From contig JAVJSF010000009.1 in assembly GCA_040219555.1 (NCBI GenBank), positions 124,001 through 188,000 of the forward strand: a DNA stretch of 64,000 nt. Reading direction: 5' to 3'. Shown here in pieces: positions 41,593 through 50,211 of the stretch; the stretch's first letter is position 1, and the number at the start of each line of letters is the position of its first letter. The notes under the pieces were generated by a model. It was not told the DNA's origin, made no database searches, and saw only the letters and a list, made by a program, of their open reading frames with translations. The DNA is from JAVJSF01 sp040219555. GTDB taxonomy: Bacteria > Actinomycetota > Thermoleophilia > Miltoncostaeales > Miltoncostaeaceae. The position numbers were made by a program, and so were the translations under genes.

Positions 41593-42480
41593 TCAGCCGA
41601 AGCGGCCGGTGACGTACGCCTCGGTGCGCTCGTCCTTGGGACGGGAGAAGATCGTCTCGGTCTCGTCGTACTCGACCACGGCACCCGTGCGGACATCGTG
41701 CTCGTCCACCTCGACCGTCAGGAACGCGGTCATGTCCGACACGCGGGCCGCCTGCTGCATGTTGTGGGTGACGATCACGATCGAGTAGTCCTTGCGCAAC
41801 TCGAACATCAGATCCTCGACCGAGTTGGTCGAGATCGGGTCGAGGGCGGAGCACGGCTCGTCCATCAGCAGGACGTCGGGGTTGGTGGCCAGGGCGCGGG
41901 CGATGCACAGCCGCTGCTGCTGACCGCCGGACATCCCGAGGGCGTTCCCCTTCAGACGGTCCTTGACCTCGTCCCACAGGGCGGCCTGGCGCAGCGCCTG
42001 CTCCACGGTCTCGTCCATGTTGACCTTCATCCCCAGCACCCGGGGACCGAAGGCCACGTTGTCGTAGATCGACTTGGGGAACGGGTTGGGCTTCTGGAAG
42101 ACCATCCCGATGCGCTTGCGCACCTCCACAGGGTCGATCTTCGACCCGTAGAGGTCCTGGCCGTGGTAGGTGACGCGACCCTCGACCTTCGCGCCCGGCA
42201 CCAGGTCGTTCATGCGGTTGAGACAGCGCAGCAGAGTGCTCTTCCCGCAGCCCGAGGGACCGATGAAGGCAGTGATGCGGTTCTTCAGGATCTCCAGCGA
42301 GATTCCCGCCACCGCCGGCACACCGCCGTAGTAGACCGCCACGTCGTCCATCGCCATCACCGCCGAGGAATCGGCGAAGGTGGCCTTCTCGCGATCGGGG
42401 CGCTGGTGGATCGTCTGCTTCACGGTGCCGCCTGCGGTCGCGGTGGCCGGGTCCTGCGTGATGAGGAGATCGTCGGACAC
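41593..42480 (-). CDS. pstB: Phosphate ABC transporter ATPase PstB
   Basis: 295 residues. Walker A GPSGCGKST, NPFPKSIYDNVAFGPR (the Pst-specific segment), signature MSGGQQQRLCIARAL, Walker B LLMDEPCSALDPIST and the H-loop IVTHNMQQAARVSD identify PstB. About 40 extra residues at the N-terminus are poorly conserved, so the GTG at 42480 may be early. It drives phosphate import through PstC and PstA. Confidence 0.96.
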   Translation of the reverse strand: MSDDLLITQDPATATAGGTVKQTIHQRPDREKATFADSSAVMAMDDVAVYYGGVPAVAGISLEILKNRITAFIGPSGCGKSTLLRCLNRMNDLVPGAKVEGRVTYHGQDLYGSKIDPVEVRKRIGMVFQKPNPFPKSIYDNVAFGPRVLGMKVNMDETVEQALRQAALWDEVKDRLKGNALGMSGGQQQRLCIARALATNPDVLLMDEPCSALDPISTNSVEDLMFELRKDYSIVIVTHNMQQAARVSDMTAFLTVEVDEHDVRTGAVVEYDETETIFSRPKDERTEAYVTGRFG

Positions 42481-42491
42481 GTGTGGGGCTC

Positions 42492-43457
42492 CTAGTGCGC
42501 TTGCTTCTTGTACCAGCGGTTACGGATGTAGATCGCGCTCGCGTTCACGAGGAGCAGCATCCCGAGGAGGACCACGATGCCCGCGGCGGAGAGTATCCGG
42601 AAGTCGTCCGAGGGGCGCGTGACCCAGTTGTAGACCTGGACCGGGATGACCGTGTACCCCTCCGCGAACAGCCCGTCCGGGTTGAACGTGACGAAGACGG
42701 TGGCGCCCACCAGCAGCAGCGGGGCGGTCTCGCCGATGGCGCGGGCCACGGCCAGGATGGTGCCGGTCATGATCCCCGGGATGGCCTGGGGGAGCACGTG
42801 GTGACGGATCGTCTGCAGCTTGGTCGCCCCCAGGGCCAGGGACGCCTGGCGGTGGGAGCTCGGCACCGCGCGGATGGCCTCGCGCGAGGCGAGGATGACG
42901 GTGGGCAACACCAGCAGCGACAGCGTCAGCGCCCCCGCGTAGGCCACCGGGCCCAGCGACAGGCCGCCGCGCACGATCAACCCGAGGCCCAGGATGCCGA
43001 ACACGATCGACGGCACCGCAGCCAGGTTCTGCACGTTGAGCTCGATGAACCGGTTGTACCAACGGTCGCGGTTCGCGTACTCCTCGAGGTAGAGGGCCGC
43101 GCCCACGCCCAGCGGGACCACGGTGATGACCAGGCCGAACATCACCCAGAGCGTGCCGAAGATGGCCGCCTGGAGACCCGCGATCTCCGCGTTGCTGCTG
43201 GCGAAGTTCGTCAGCAGATCGAGGTCCAGGCGCGCCCAGCCGTCGATGACGGCGTCCAGAATCAGCGTGATCAGCGTGCCGAAGGCGATCAGCAGGCTCA
43301 GGATCAGGAGGCCCACGAACAGGCCGCTCTTGAGGGCCTCCCGCCGGCCCGACGCGCCCGACTGCAGGGCCGCCGCGGTGACCGCGCCGGCGTCGTCGAC
43401 GGTGCGCCGCACCGACGGGCGCACCGGCATGCCGCCACCGGGGTTCGAGGTCGCCAT
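42492..43457 (-). CDS. pstA: Phosphate ABC transporter permease PstA
   Basis: 321 residues with six predicted membrane helices after a basic N-terminus. The EAA-type loop is VPSSHRQASLALGATKLQTI, and ARAIGETAPLLLVG is typical of PstA. Its ATG overlaps the pstC TAA by one base. Confidence 0.95.
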   Translation of the reverse strand: MATSNPGGGMPVRPSVRRTVDDAGAVTAAALQSGASGRREALKSGLFVGLLILSLLIAFGTLITLILDAVIDGWARLDLDLLTNFASSNAEIAGLQAAIFGTLWVMFGLVITVVPLGVGAALYLEEYANRDRWYNRFIELNVQNLAAVPSIVFGILGLGLIVRGGLSLGPVAYAGALTLSLLVLPTVILASREAIRAVPSSHRQASLALGATKLQTIRHHVLPQAIPGIMTGTILAVARAIGETAPLLLVGATVFVTFNPDGLFAEGYTVIPVQVYNWVTRPSDDFRILSAAGIVVLLGMLLLVNASAIYIRNRWYKKQAH

Positions 43458-44413
43458 TACTCGTAGGTCTCCCGGTACTTGCGGACCAGACGCGCGCTGA
43501 GCATGTTCATCACGAAGGTGATGATGAACAGCAGCGAGCCCACCGCGAAGATGGTCTGATACTTGAGCGTGCCCACGCCGATGTCGCCCGTGGCGGTGTT
43601 GGCGATGAACGCGGTCATGGTCTGGATGGCGCTGGAGGGGTCGAGCGTCAGGTTCGGAGTGTTGCCGGCCGCGATCAGCACCACCATCGTCTCGCCGATG
43701 GCGCGCGAGATCCCCAGCACGAACGCGGCCACGATGCCCGACAGCGCCGCGGGCACCACCACGCGGGTCGCGACCATGCGCTTGCTGGAGCCCAGGGCAT
43801 AGGCGCCCTCGCGCAGGCTGCGCGGAACGGCGTGCATGGCGTCCTCGGAGATCGAGGCGACCGTCGGGATGATCATCACCCCCAGCACCACGCCGGCGGC
43901 GCCGGCGCTGAAGATCCCGGGCTGGTCGCCCAGGAAGCCCGGCCAGTTGTCGCGGATCAGCGGCGTGATGAACGTGAGGGCGAAGAAGCCGTAGGCCACC
44001 GTGGGGATGCCCTCGAGCACCTCCAGGATCGGCTTCAGCCGGCGTCGCGTGCCGGGACTGGCGTACTCACTCAGGTAGATCGCCGCCCCGAGGCCGCAGG
44101 GGATGGCGATCAGCAGGGCCCAGAAGGTGACGTTCAGGGTGCCCACCACCACGGGCCACACGCCGAAGCTGGCCGGGGTGAAGGTGGGCGCCCACTCGGC
44201 GCCCGAGAAGAACTCCAGGATCGAGACGTTCCGGAAGAAGTCGATCGTCGGGCTGGCCAGCGCGAGGATGATCCCGACCGTCGTGATCACCGAGACGAGC
44301 GCGCAGGCGAAGAGGAGCCCCTTGACGATGGCCTCGCCCGGGCGGATGCGCCGGTCGCCGATCGGCGGCGGTGCACCCCCCTGCGGGGGCATCGTTGCGG
44401 GGTTCGTCGCCAT
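43457..44413 (-). CDS. pstC: Phosphate ABC transporter permease PstC
   Basis: 318 residues, about six membrane helices. VPRSLREGAYALGSSKRMVA is the cytoplasmic EAA loop and GISRAIGETMVVLIAAGN the following PstC signature. It begins 44 nt after pstS and is translationally coupled to pstA. Confidence 0.95.
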   Translation of the reverse strand: MATNPATMPPQGGAPPPIGDRRIRPGEAIVKGLLFACALVSVITTVGIILALASPTIDFFRNVSILEFFSGAEWAPTFTPASFGVWPVVVGTLNVTFWALLIAIPCGLGAAIYLSEYASPGTRRRLKPILEVLEGIPTVAYGFFALTFITPLIRDNWPGFLGDQPGIFSAGAAGVVLGVMIIPTVASISEDAMHAVPRSLREGAYALGSSKRMVATRVVVPAALSGIVAAFVLGISRAIGETMVVLIAAGNTPNLTLDPSSAIQTMTAFIANTATGDIGVGTLKYQTIFAVGSLLFIITFVMNMLSARLVRKYRETYE

Positions 44414-44457
44414 GCGCGCTCGTCTCCTGGTGGTCCGCTAGCGGTCGGTGGTCGCCG

Positions 44458-45453
44458 CTACTGGGTCAGCGCCGCGACCTGGTCGAGGGCGGCGGTCTTC
44501 TGCTCCTCGGTGAGGGGCACGAAGAGCGCGGCGTCCGCGATCGTGTCGCTCTCGTTGATGAAGTACTCGACGAAGGCCTGGACCTCGGGGCGCTCCAGGG
44601 CGGAGCCGCTCGGGTAGATGAACAGCTGGCGGCCCAGCGGGGAGTAGCTGCCGTCGGAGACCGTCTCGGTCCGGGGCTCGACGCAGCCCTCGCCGCCGTC
44701 GACGCCGATCGCCTTCACGGCGTCGCTGTTCTCCTCCACGAAGGACAGCGGGATGAAGGCCATGCCGCCCCGCGAGCCGCTCACGCCCGTGATGGCAGCG
44801 TTGTCGTCCTCACCGATGTTGTTGTAGTCGGTGCGGATGTTGCCCTCCTCACCGTTGATGGCGTCGGTGAAGTAGTCGAACGTGCCCGAGTCGGTGCCGG
44901 GACCGTACAGCGACAGCGACTCGTCCGGGAAGCTCGGGTCGACCTCGTTCCAGTTCGAGACCTCCGAGTCGCGGTCCCAGATCGAGTTGAGCTGATCGAC
45001 GGTGAGACAGGAGGCCCAGTCGTTGTCGACGTTCACCGCGACGGCGATGCCGTCGTTGGCGACGCCGATCTGCTCGAACGTGATGCCGGCGTCCCCGCAG
45101 GCGGCGATCTCGTCCTCCGCGATCGGCCTCGAGGCCTCGGCGATGTCGATCTCGCCGCGGCAGAACTTCTCGAAGCCACCGCCCGTGCCGGAGGTGCCCA
45201 CGGTCACGCGGACCCCGCTGTTCTCGTTCTGGAAGAACTCGGCGGCCGCCTCGCCCAGCGGGGCGACGGTGCTCGATCCGTCGACCACCACGGTGCCGGA
45301 CAGCGAGGCCGAGCCACCCTCGGCCGTGGCGCCGTTGGTCGCCTCGTCGTCGTCGTCGCCACAGCCGGCGGCGGCGAGCGAGCCGAGCGCCAGGGCTGTT
45401 GCGGCGACGGCCGCAAGACCCCGGTTCCTCAGGGTGAAGCGGTTCTTGAGCAT
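44458..45453 (-). CDS. pstS: Phosphate-binding lipoprotein PstS
   Basis: 331 residues. A lipoprotein signal peptide ends LAAAGCGDDDD, with an acidic linker. VDGSSTVAPLGEA holds the phosphate-contacting Ser/Thr loop, and EASRPIAEDE, SGTFDYFTDAINGEEG and GVSGSRGGMAFIP are conserved. The ATG at 45453 has AAGGAG upstream. A TAGGTT at 45509-45514 and a PHO-box-like array lie upstream. Confidence 0.95.
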   Translation of the reverse strand: MLKNRFTLRNRGLAAVAATALALGSLAAAGCGDDDDEATNGATAEGGSASLSGTVVVDGSSTVAPLGEAAAEFFQNENSGVRVTVGTSGTGGGFEKFCRGEIDIAEASRPIAEDEIAACGDAGITFEQIGVANDGIAVAVNVDNDWASCLTVDQLNSIWDRDSEVSNWNEVDPSFPDESLSLYGPGTDSGTFDYFTDAINGEEGNIRTDYNNIGEDDNAAITGVSGSRGGMAFIPLSFVEENSDAVKAIGVDGGEGCVEPRTETVSDGSYSPLGRQLFIYPSGSALERPEVQAFVEYFINESDTIADAALFVPLTEEQKTAALDQVAALTQ

Positions 45454-45508
45454 GCGTGTGACTCCTTGGTGTGCGGAACGGACGGACCTGCCGCCGTCGG
45501 ACACGAGG

Positions 45509-45514
45509 AACCTA
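45509..45514 (-). promoter_or_regulatory. -10 box TAGGTT for the pst operon
   Basis: The minus-strand TAGGTT gives a 5' leader of about 50 nt before pstS, which has a normal ribosome site. The PHO-box-like array begins 21 nt further upstream, covering the -35 region. Confidence 0.4.
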
Positions 45515-45534
45515 GGAGCGCGCCCCGCGGCTCG

Positions 45535-45574
45535 GGTGACTTTGTTGTGAAGACGCTGCTACCGGGTGGTGACC
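45535..45574 (-). promoter_or_regulatory. Candidate PHO box (11-nt phased repeats)
   Basis: On the minus strand GGTCACC, CTTCACA and AGTCACC occur at 45574-45568, 45552-45546 and 45541-45535, spaced by 22 and 11 nt. This is the phase expected for the GTTCACC-type direct repeats bound by PhoP in actinobacteria. Matches to GTTCACC are 6, 5 and 5 of 7. Confidence 0.5.
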
Positions 45575-45586
45575 ACGAGCCCGGCG

Positions 45587-46354
45587 ATGTCCGGCTCGCC
45601 GCGGCAGCTGCTTGAATCGCGGGCCGCCGACCCGAGGGAGAACCCGATCACCGCATCCGAATACCGCCGCCGCTGCCTGCCGGTCCGCATCGCTCTGGCG
45701 CTGGCCGCGCTCGCCGCCGTGCTGGGCCTGGCCGGCGGAACCATGGACGTGGTGAGCGGCATGGCGCGCGGCGGCGGCGACCCGACCGGGGTCGGCGCGC
45801 CCGGGGAACTGCTCGTCGCCCTCGTCGTGGGGGGTGCCCTCGCGGCCGCAGCCGCGGCCGTGCCACGCCTGTGGGCCCACCTGGTGGGCCTGCTCGGCGC
45901 GACGGCGGTGAGCTTCGCCACGGCGGGCGCCGTGGTGGGCGCCCGCTCGTCGGAGCGGCTGGTGGCCGAGGTGAACCCGGCCATCGAGCGTGGCGGCGCA
46001 CTGCTGATCGCCGCCTTCGCCCTCGGCACCGTGACCTTGCTGGCCGCGCTTGCCGCCCTCCGGCGCATCGCCCAGGACCCGGAGGAGGGGACCGGGGGGG
46101 ACCGACCGGAGCCGGGCATCGCCACCAAGGCGACGGTAGCCCTGGCCCTCGGGGTGCTGAGCCTGATCATCCCCCCGCTCGCCGGGCTGGCGATCGCCAT
46201 GGGCACCCTGGCCCACGGCGACATCCGCCGCTCGCACAACCAGCTCGAGGGCCTGGGGCGGGCGCTGGCGGGATCGATCCTCGGCACCTTCGTGCTGGTC
46301 CTCGTCATCCTCGCGGGCATCGCCGGGGTCGCCATCGTGCGCCCGAGCGGCTGA
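45587..46354 (+). CDS. Membrane protein with DUF4190-like C-terminus
   Basis: 255 residues with about six hydrophobic segments. The last two (ALALGVLSLIIPPLAGLAIAM, then GDIRRSHNQLEGLGRALAGS) follow the DUF4190 pattern of actinobacterial membrane proteins. Function unknown. The ATG at 45587 is preferred because an earlier GTG at 45566 lies in the PHO-box region; neither has a clear ribosome site. Confidence 0.65.
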   Translation: MSGSPRQLLESRAADPRENPITASEYRRRCLPVRIALALAALAAVLGLAGGTMDVVSGMARGGGDPTGVGAPGELLVALVVGGALAAAAAAVPRLWAHLVGLLGATAVSFATAGAVVGARSSERLVAEVNPAIERGGALLIAAFALGTVTLLAALAALRRIAQDPEEGTGGDRPEPGIATKATVALALGVLSLIIPPLAGLAIAMGTLAHGDIRRSHNQLEGLGRALAGSILGTFVLVLVILAGIAGVAIVRPSG

Positions 46355-46371
46355 CCGGGCACGAGGCCGGT

Positions 46372-46377
46372 CATACT
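46372..46377 (+). promoter_or_regulatory. -10 box CATACT, leaderless promoter
   Basis: CATACT is followed by exactly 7 nt and the ATG at 46385. Confidence 0.5.
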
Positions 46378-46384
46378 CCCGGGC

Positions 46385-46789
46385 ATGGACGCGATCATCC
46401 CCACGCTGCTGACCCCGGGCCGCCGGATCACGATGGTGGGCGCCTCGCCCCGCCCGGACCGCCCCAGTCACGGCGTCATGGCTCGCCTGATGCGGGCGGG
46501 CTTCCACGTGACGCCCGTCAACCCGCAGGCGGACGAGGTGCTGGGCGTGGAGTGCGCGCCCGACCTCCCGACCGCTGCCGCCCGCGGCCCCCTGGGCCTG
46601 GTGGACATCTTCCGCCGGCCGGCGGACGTGCCCCCGGTGGTGGAGGAGGCCCTCGCGCTGGGTGCCGAGGGGATCTGGCTGCAACTGGGGATCTCCTCGG
46701 CGCCGGCGCGCGCGGCCGCCGAGGCCGCCGGCGTCCCCTATGTGGAGGACCGCTGCATCGCGGTGGAACTGGGGCGCCTGGGGCGCTGA
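46385..46789 (+). CDS. CoA-binding domain protein (YccU-like)
   Basis: 134 residues, a single Rossmann-like CoA-binding domain: ITMVGASPRPDRPSHGV (about 15-31), HVTPVNPQADEVLG, LVDIFRRPADVPPVVEEAL and GIWLQLGI. The family resembles the CoA-binding half of succinyl-CoA synthetase without catalytic domains; its role is unsettled. Confidence 0.88.
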   Translation: MDAIIPTLLTPGRRITMVGASPRPDRPSHGVMARLMRAGFHVTPVNPQADEVLGVECAPDLPTAAARGPLGLVDIFRRPADVPPVVEEALALGAEGIWLQLGISSAPARAAAEAAGVPYVEDRCIAVELGRLGR

Positions 46790-46815
46790 TCCCCGGGGCC
46801 GGCCCTGCCGCGCCC

Positions 46816-47631
46816 TCAGCGCACCTCGGTGGTGATCTCCACGCCGGCCAGCAGCAGGAGCCCGGCCACCAGGACCAGCAGCACCGGCTGGTGCAGCAGG
46901 TAGACCGGCAGGGCGTGTCGGCCGGGGGCGCCCAGGCGCACGGCCCATGGCCCGCCCTCGGGCCAGCGGGCCGCCCAGCGGCCGCGCTCACCCCCCGGGT
47001 AGAGCACACGGCCCAGCCAGAGCCCCACCAGGAAGGGCGCGAACCACGGCAGGACCGGGTACCAGTCCACCCCGGCACCACCCTGCAGCGGCACCCCGAG
47101 CGGCAGCAACCACGGCGTGGAGACCGGATCGCGCTCGGCCACCCAGAAGCCGGCCCACAGCACGGCGCCGGCCAGCGGCAGCAGCCACACCCCCGCCCGC
47201 ACCAGCAGCGGCCCGACGAACATCGCCGCTGCGATGCAGTGGAGGATGCCGAAGCGCACGTGGTCGTCGCCCAGCGCCACCAGGGTCACCAGGCTCACCA
47301 GCAGCGCCGCTCCGGCCACCTCGAGCGCCCGCCGGGCGTGGCGGCGGTAGAGGGTCCAGCCGTCCATGCCGCGACGACGGGCGCGCGCGTTCATCACCGC
47401 CAGGGTGGCACCGGTGATGGCCAGGAAACTCGACCCGCAGGCCACCTGAAGCGCGCGCCAGCCCCCCGAGAACGGGTCCACCAGGGCGTCGGCCGCCAGG
47501 GCGTCCACGTCCCACGCCGCGTGGTAGGCCACCATCATGAGGATCGCCACGGTGCGGGCGACGTCGACCTCCCACAGGCGTGCGGCGCGGGGGGGCGTGG
47601 CGGCCGGGGCGGCCGCCGTGGCCTCAGCCAC
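46816..47631 (-). CDS. DUF1624 / HGSNAT-like membrane acyltransferase
   Basis: 271 residues with about seven membrane helices. It opens LWEVDVARTVAILMMVAYHA, the signature of the heparan-alpha-glucosaminide N-acetyltransferase catalytic family in bacteria, with the conserved YH. The donor and acceptor are unknown. It overlaps the phosphatase gene upstream by 8 nt, so it is the last gene of a three-gene operon. Confidence 0.85.
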   Translation of the reverse strand: MAEATAAAPAATPPRAARLWEVDVARTVAILMMVAYHAAWDVDALAADALVDPFSGGWRALQVACGSSFLAITGATLAVMNARARRRGMDGWTLYRRHARRALEVAGAALLVSLVTLVALGDDHVRFGILHCIAAAMFVGPLLVRAGVWLLPLAGAVLWAGFWVAERDPVSTPWLLPLGVPLQGGAGVDWYPVLPWFAPFLVGLWLGRVLYPGGERGRWAARWPEGGPWAVRLGAPGRHALPVYLLHQPVLLVLVAGLLLLAGVEITTEVR

Positions 47632-48412
47632 CGCGCACCAGATCCTCGAGGGCCTCGGCCAGGGACGCGGGCGCCGCGAGGGTGCACGGACCCACCCCGC
47701 CGGGTGACGCGGGCAACTCGCGTACCACCCCTCCGGCCTCGGCCACGATCAGCGCCCCCGCCGCGCGGTCCCACGGCTGCAGGCCGGTCTCGAAGTACCC
47801 GTCCACCCGGCCCGCCGCCACCCACGCCAGGTCGAGCGCCGCCGCACCCATGCGCCGGATGTCCCGCACGGCCGGGATCACCCCCGGCATGCGGCCGGCC
47901 TGGCGCTCGCGCTCGCCGCGGTCGTAGTTGAACCCGGTGGCGATCAGGGCCTCGGCAAGGGGCGGCCCGTCTCCCAGGCGCAGCACCGCGCCGTCCAGGT
48001 CCGCCCCGTCGCCCCGCGCGGCACCGAACAACTCGCCGCGACAGGGGTCGAACACGACGCCGGCGAGTGGCCCGTCCTGGTCCTCCACCGCGATGCTCAC
48101 CGCCCACTGCGGGATGCCCCACAGGAAGTTGGTGGTCCCGTCCAGCGGGTCGATGACCCATCGCAGCCCGCTGGTCCCGCGCGACCCGGCCCCCTCCTCG
48201 CCCAGCAGTCCGTCGCCGGGCCGGGCGGCCCGGAGCGCGGAGACGATGAGCTCCTCGGCATCGCGGTCCGCGTCGCTCACCAGATCGGTGCGGCTCGACT
48301 TGGCCTCCACCCCGCGGGCCGGGGTGCCGAAGCGCTCCAGCAGCAGGGCGCCGGCCCGGCGGGCCACGGCGCCCGCAAGCACACGCAGCGCCGCCGGCTC
48401 CGCGCCGCTCAC
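47624..48412 (-). CDS. Inositol monophosphatase family protein
   Basis: 262 residues. Metal ligands are visible in EEGAG (about 73-77), WVIDPLDGTTNF (about 86-97) and WDRAAGALIVAEAGG. Such enzymes hydrolyse inositol phosphates, histidinol phosphate or PAP. The start is GTG 48412, because GTGA overlaps the stop of the hydrolase gene; an in-frame GTG at 48433 is possible. Confidence 0.9.
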   Translation of the reverse strand: MSGAEPAALRVLAGAVARRAGALLLERFGTPARGVEAKSSRTDLVSDADRDAEELIVSALRAARPGDGLLGEEGAGSRGTSGLRWVIDPLDGTTNFLWGIPQWAVSIAVEDQDGPLAGVVFDPCRGELFGAARGDGADLDGAVLRLGDGPPLAEALIATGFNYDRGERERQAGRMPGVIPAVRDIRRMGAAALDLAWVAAGRVDGYFETGLQPWDRAAGALIVAEAGGVVRELPASPGGVGPCTLAAPASLAEALEDLVRGG

Positions 48413-49239
48413 CACGCCCCCGCCCGCGACCACGTGCGCAGGGCGGCGTCCACTGCAGCCGCCGTCCCCGACGGGTCCTCCAGGTGGGGGAAGTGCCCCA
48501 CCTTGGCCAGCACCACCTGGCGCATCTGGGGCAGTGCCCCCGCCAGCAGGGACCGGTGGTGAGCGGGCACCAGGCGGTCTCGGTCACCGGCGATCGAGAG
48601 CACCGGGGCCACCACCCGCGGACAGTCGACCAGCCCGCCCCGGCGCAGCCCCTCGGACGCCCAGCCGGCGAGCACCCGCACATCGGTGTGCGCGAGGCGC
48701 CGCGCGGCCTCCTCCACCAGCAGCGCCTCGGGCGATCCGGCGCTCAGGCGCTCCGGGCGGGCGACGGCCGCGAGGAAGGCCCGGCGGCGGCGGGCGGGGC
48801 TGCGGCGCACCAGGGCGATGGCCGGCGCGGTCAGCACCGGCCCCACGCCAGGCAGCAGCGCCAAGTCGCGTAGCGACCGCGGGAGCACCCGCACCGGACG
48901 AGGCACCACGTAGGGGCCCAGCAGCACCAGGCCGCGCACCAAGCGCGGGGCGCGTGCCGCGCAGGACAGCACGGTCTGCGCGCCCAGGGAGTGGCCCACC
49001 AGCACCCCCGGACCGGTGCGCTCCAGAAGATCGAGCACCCCGTCGACGTGGCTGCGGGTGGGTGGCCCCGGGTGTGGCGGCGCCTCGCCGAACCCCGGCA
49101 GGTCGACTGCCAGCGCGCGGCGCCCGCCGCCGACGATGGCCTCGGGCAGGCGGCCCCACCCCTCCTTGAAGCCGCCCAGACCATGGACCAGGACGACGGG
49201 GACGCCCGTCCCGGCGTCGGTGTTCGGCAGTCGCGGCAC
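48409..49239 (-). CDS. Alpha/beta hydrolase
   Basis: 276 residues. VLVHGLGGFKEGW forms the oxyanion loop, GHSLGAQ the nucleophile elbow, AGDRDRLVP the acid and VGHFPHLEDP the His loop. A basic lid region (about 110-170) is unusual in its Arg/Pro content. The GTG at 49239 is supported by TAGGCT ending 7 nt upstream, on the opposite strand of the ispH promoter; a GTG at 49242 is adjacent. Confidence 0.86.
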   Translation of the reverse strand: MPRLPNTDAGTGVPVVLVHGLGGFKEGWGRLPEAIVGGGRRALAVDLPGFGEAPPHPGPPTRSHVDGVLDLLERTGPGVLVGHSLGAQTVLSCAARAPRLVRGLVLLGPYVVPRPVRVLPRSLRDLALLPGVGPVLTAPAIALVRRSPARRRRAFLAAVARPERLSAGSPEALLVEEAARRLAHTDVRVLAGWASEGLRRGGLVDCPRVVAPVLSIAGDRDRLVPAHHRSLLAGALPQMRQVVLAKVGHFPHLEDPSGTAAAVDAALRTWSRAGAW

Positions 49240-49245
49240 CACTGC

Positions 49246-49252
49246 TAGCCTA
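49246..49252. promoter_or_regulatory. Shared divergent -10 element TAGCCTA
   Basis: TAGCCT on the plus strand (49246-49251) ends 7 nt before the ispH ATG. TAGGCT on the minus strand (49252-49247) ends 7 nt before the hydrolase GTG at 49239. The two -10 boxes overlap by five bases. Confidence 0.6.
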
Positions 49253-49258
49253 GACCGG

Positions 49259-50191
49259 ATGAGTGATCGGCTTGAACTGGTCGCCCCGCGCGGGTACTGC
49301 GCCGGCGTCGACCGTGCCATCGAGACCGTCGAGCGCGTGCTCGACGAGCAGGGCGCCCCGGTCTACGTGCGCGGCGAGATCGTGCACAACACCCACGTGG
49401 TCTCCTCCCTGCGCGCCAAGGGCGCGATCTTCGTCGACTCCGAGGCCGATGTGCCCGAGGGCGCAACCATCATCCTGTCCGCGCACGGCGTTGCGCCCGA
49501 GGTGCACCGGGTCTGTGCCGAGCGCCGCCTGCGGGTGATCGACGCCACCTGCCCGCTGGTGAGCAAGGTGCACGCCGAGGTCCGCCGCTACGCCGCGCGG
49601 GAGCTCACGGTGCTGCTGGTGGGCCACGCCGACCACGACGAGGTCATCGGCACCCGGGGCGAGGCCCCGGCCAACGTGGTGGTGGTCGAGGACCTCGAGG
49701 ACGCGCTCACCGTGGAGGTGCCCGACCCCGAGCGGGTGGCGCTCACCACCCAGACGACGCTCTCCATCGACGACACGGCGGCCATCGTCGCCACGCTCGA
49801 GCGACGCTTCCCGGCCCTTTACAAGCCGGCCTCCAGCGACATCTGCTACGCCACCCAGGGCCGACAGGACGCCGTGCGCGACGCCGTCACGGCGGGCGCC
49901 GACCTGGTGCTGGTGGTGGGCTCGCGCAACTCGTCCAACTCGAACCGGATGGTCGAGGTGGCCGAGGCCGCCGGCGCCGAGGGGCACCTGATCGACAACG
50001 TCGGCGAGCTGCGGCCCGAGTGGCTGGAGGGCAAGCGCAGCGTCGCCCTCACCGCCGGCGCCAGCGCGCCCGAGGTGCTGGTGCAGGAGGTGGCCGCCCA
50101 CCTGGCAGACGCCGGCTACTCCCGCGGCGGCTCCGAGGCCGCCAGCGCCGAGGGCGTGTTCTTCTCGCTGCCCCGGGAGCTCAGGAACTAG
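49259..50191 (+). CDS. ispH: 4-hydroxy-3-methylbut-2-enyl diphosphate reductase IspH
   Basis: 310 residues, the last enzyme of the MEP isoprenoid pathway, with an iron-sulfur cluster. Cluster cysteines are Cys14 (APRGYCAGV), Cys98 (DATCPLVSKVH) and Cys196 (SSDICYATQGRQ). THVV, SAHG and SSNSNRMVEV are the diphosphate-binding segments. The start at 49259 is leaderless. Confidence 0.96.
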   Translation: MSDRLELVAPRGYCAGVDRAIETVERVLDEQGAPVYVRGEIVHNTHVVSSLRAKGAIFVDSEADVPEGATIILSAHGVAPEVHRVCAERRLRVIDATCPLVSKVHAEVRRYAARELTVLLVGHADHDEVIGTRGEAPANVVVVEDLEDALTVEVPDPERVALTTQTTLSIDDTAAIVATLERRFPALYKPASSDICYATQGRQDAVRDAVTAGADLVLVVGSRNSSNSNRMVEVAEAAGAEGHLIDNVGELRPEWLEGKRSVALTAGASAPEVLVQEVAAHLADAGYSRGGSEAASAEGVFFSLPRELRN

Positions 50192-50211
50192 GTCGGCCCG
50201 CGAGACCCCGG

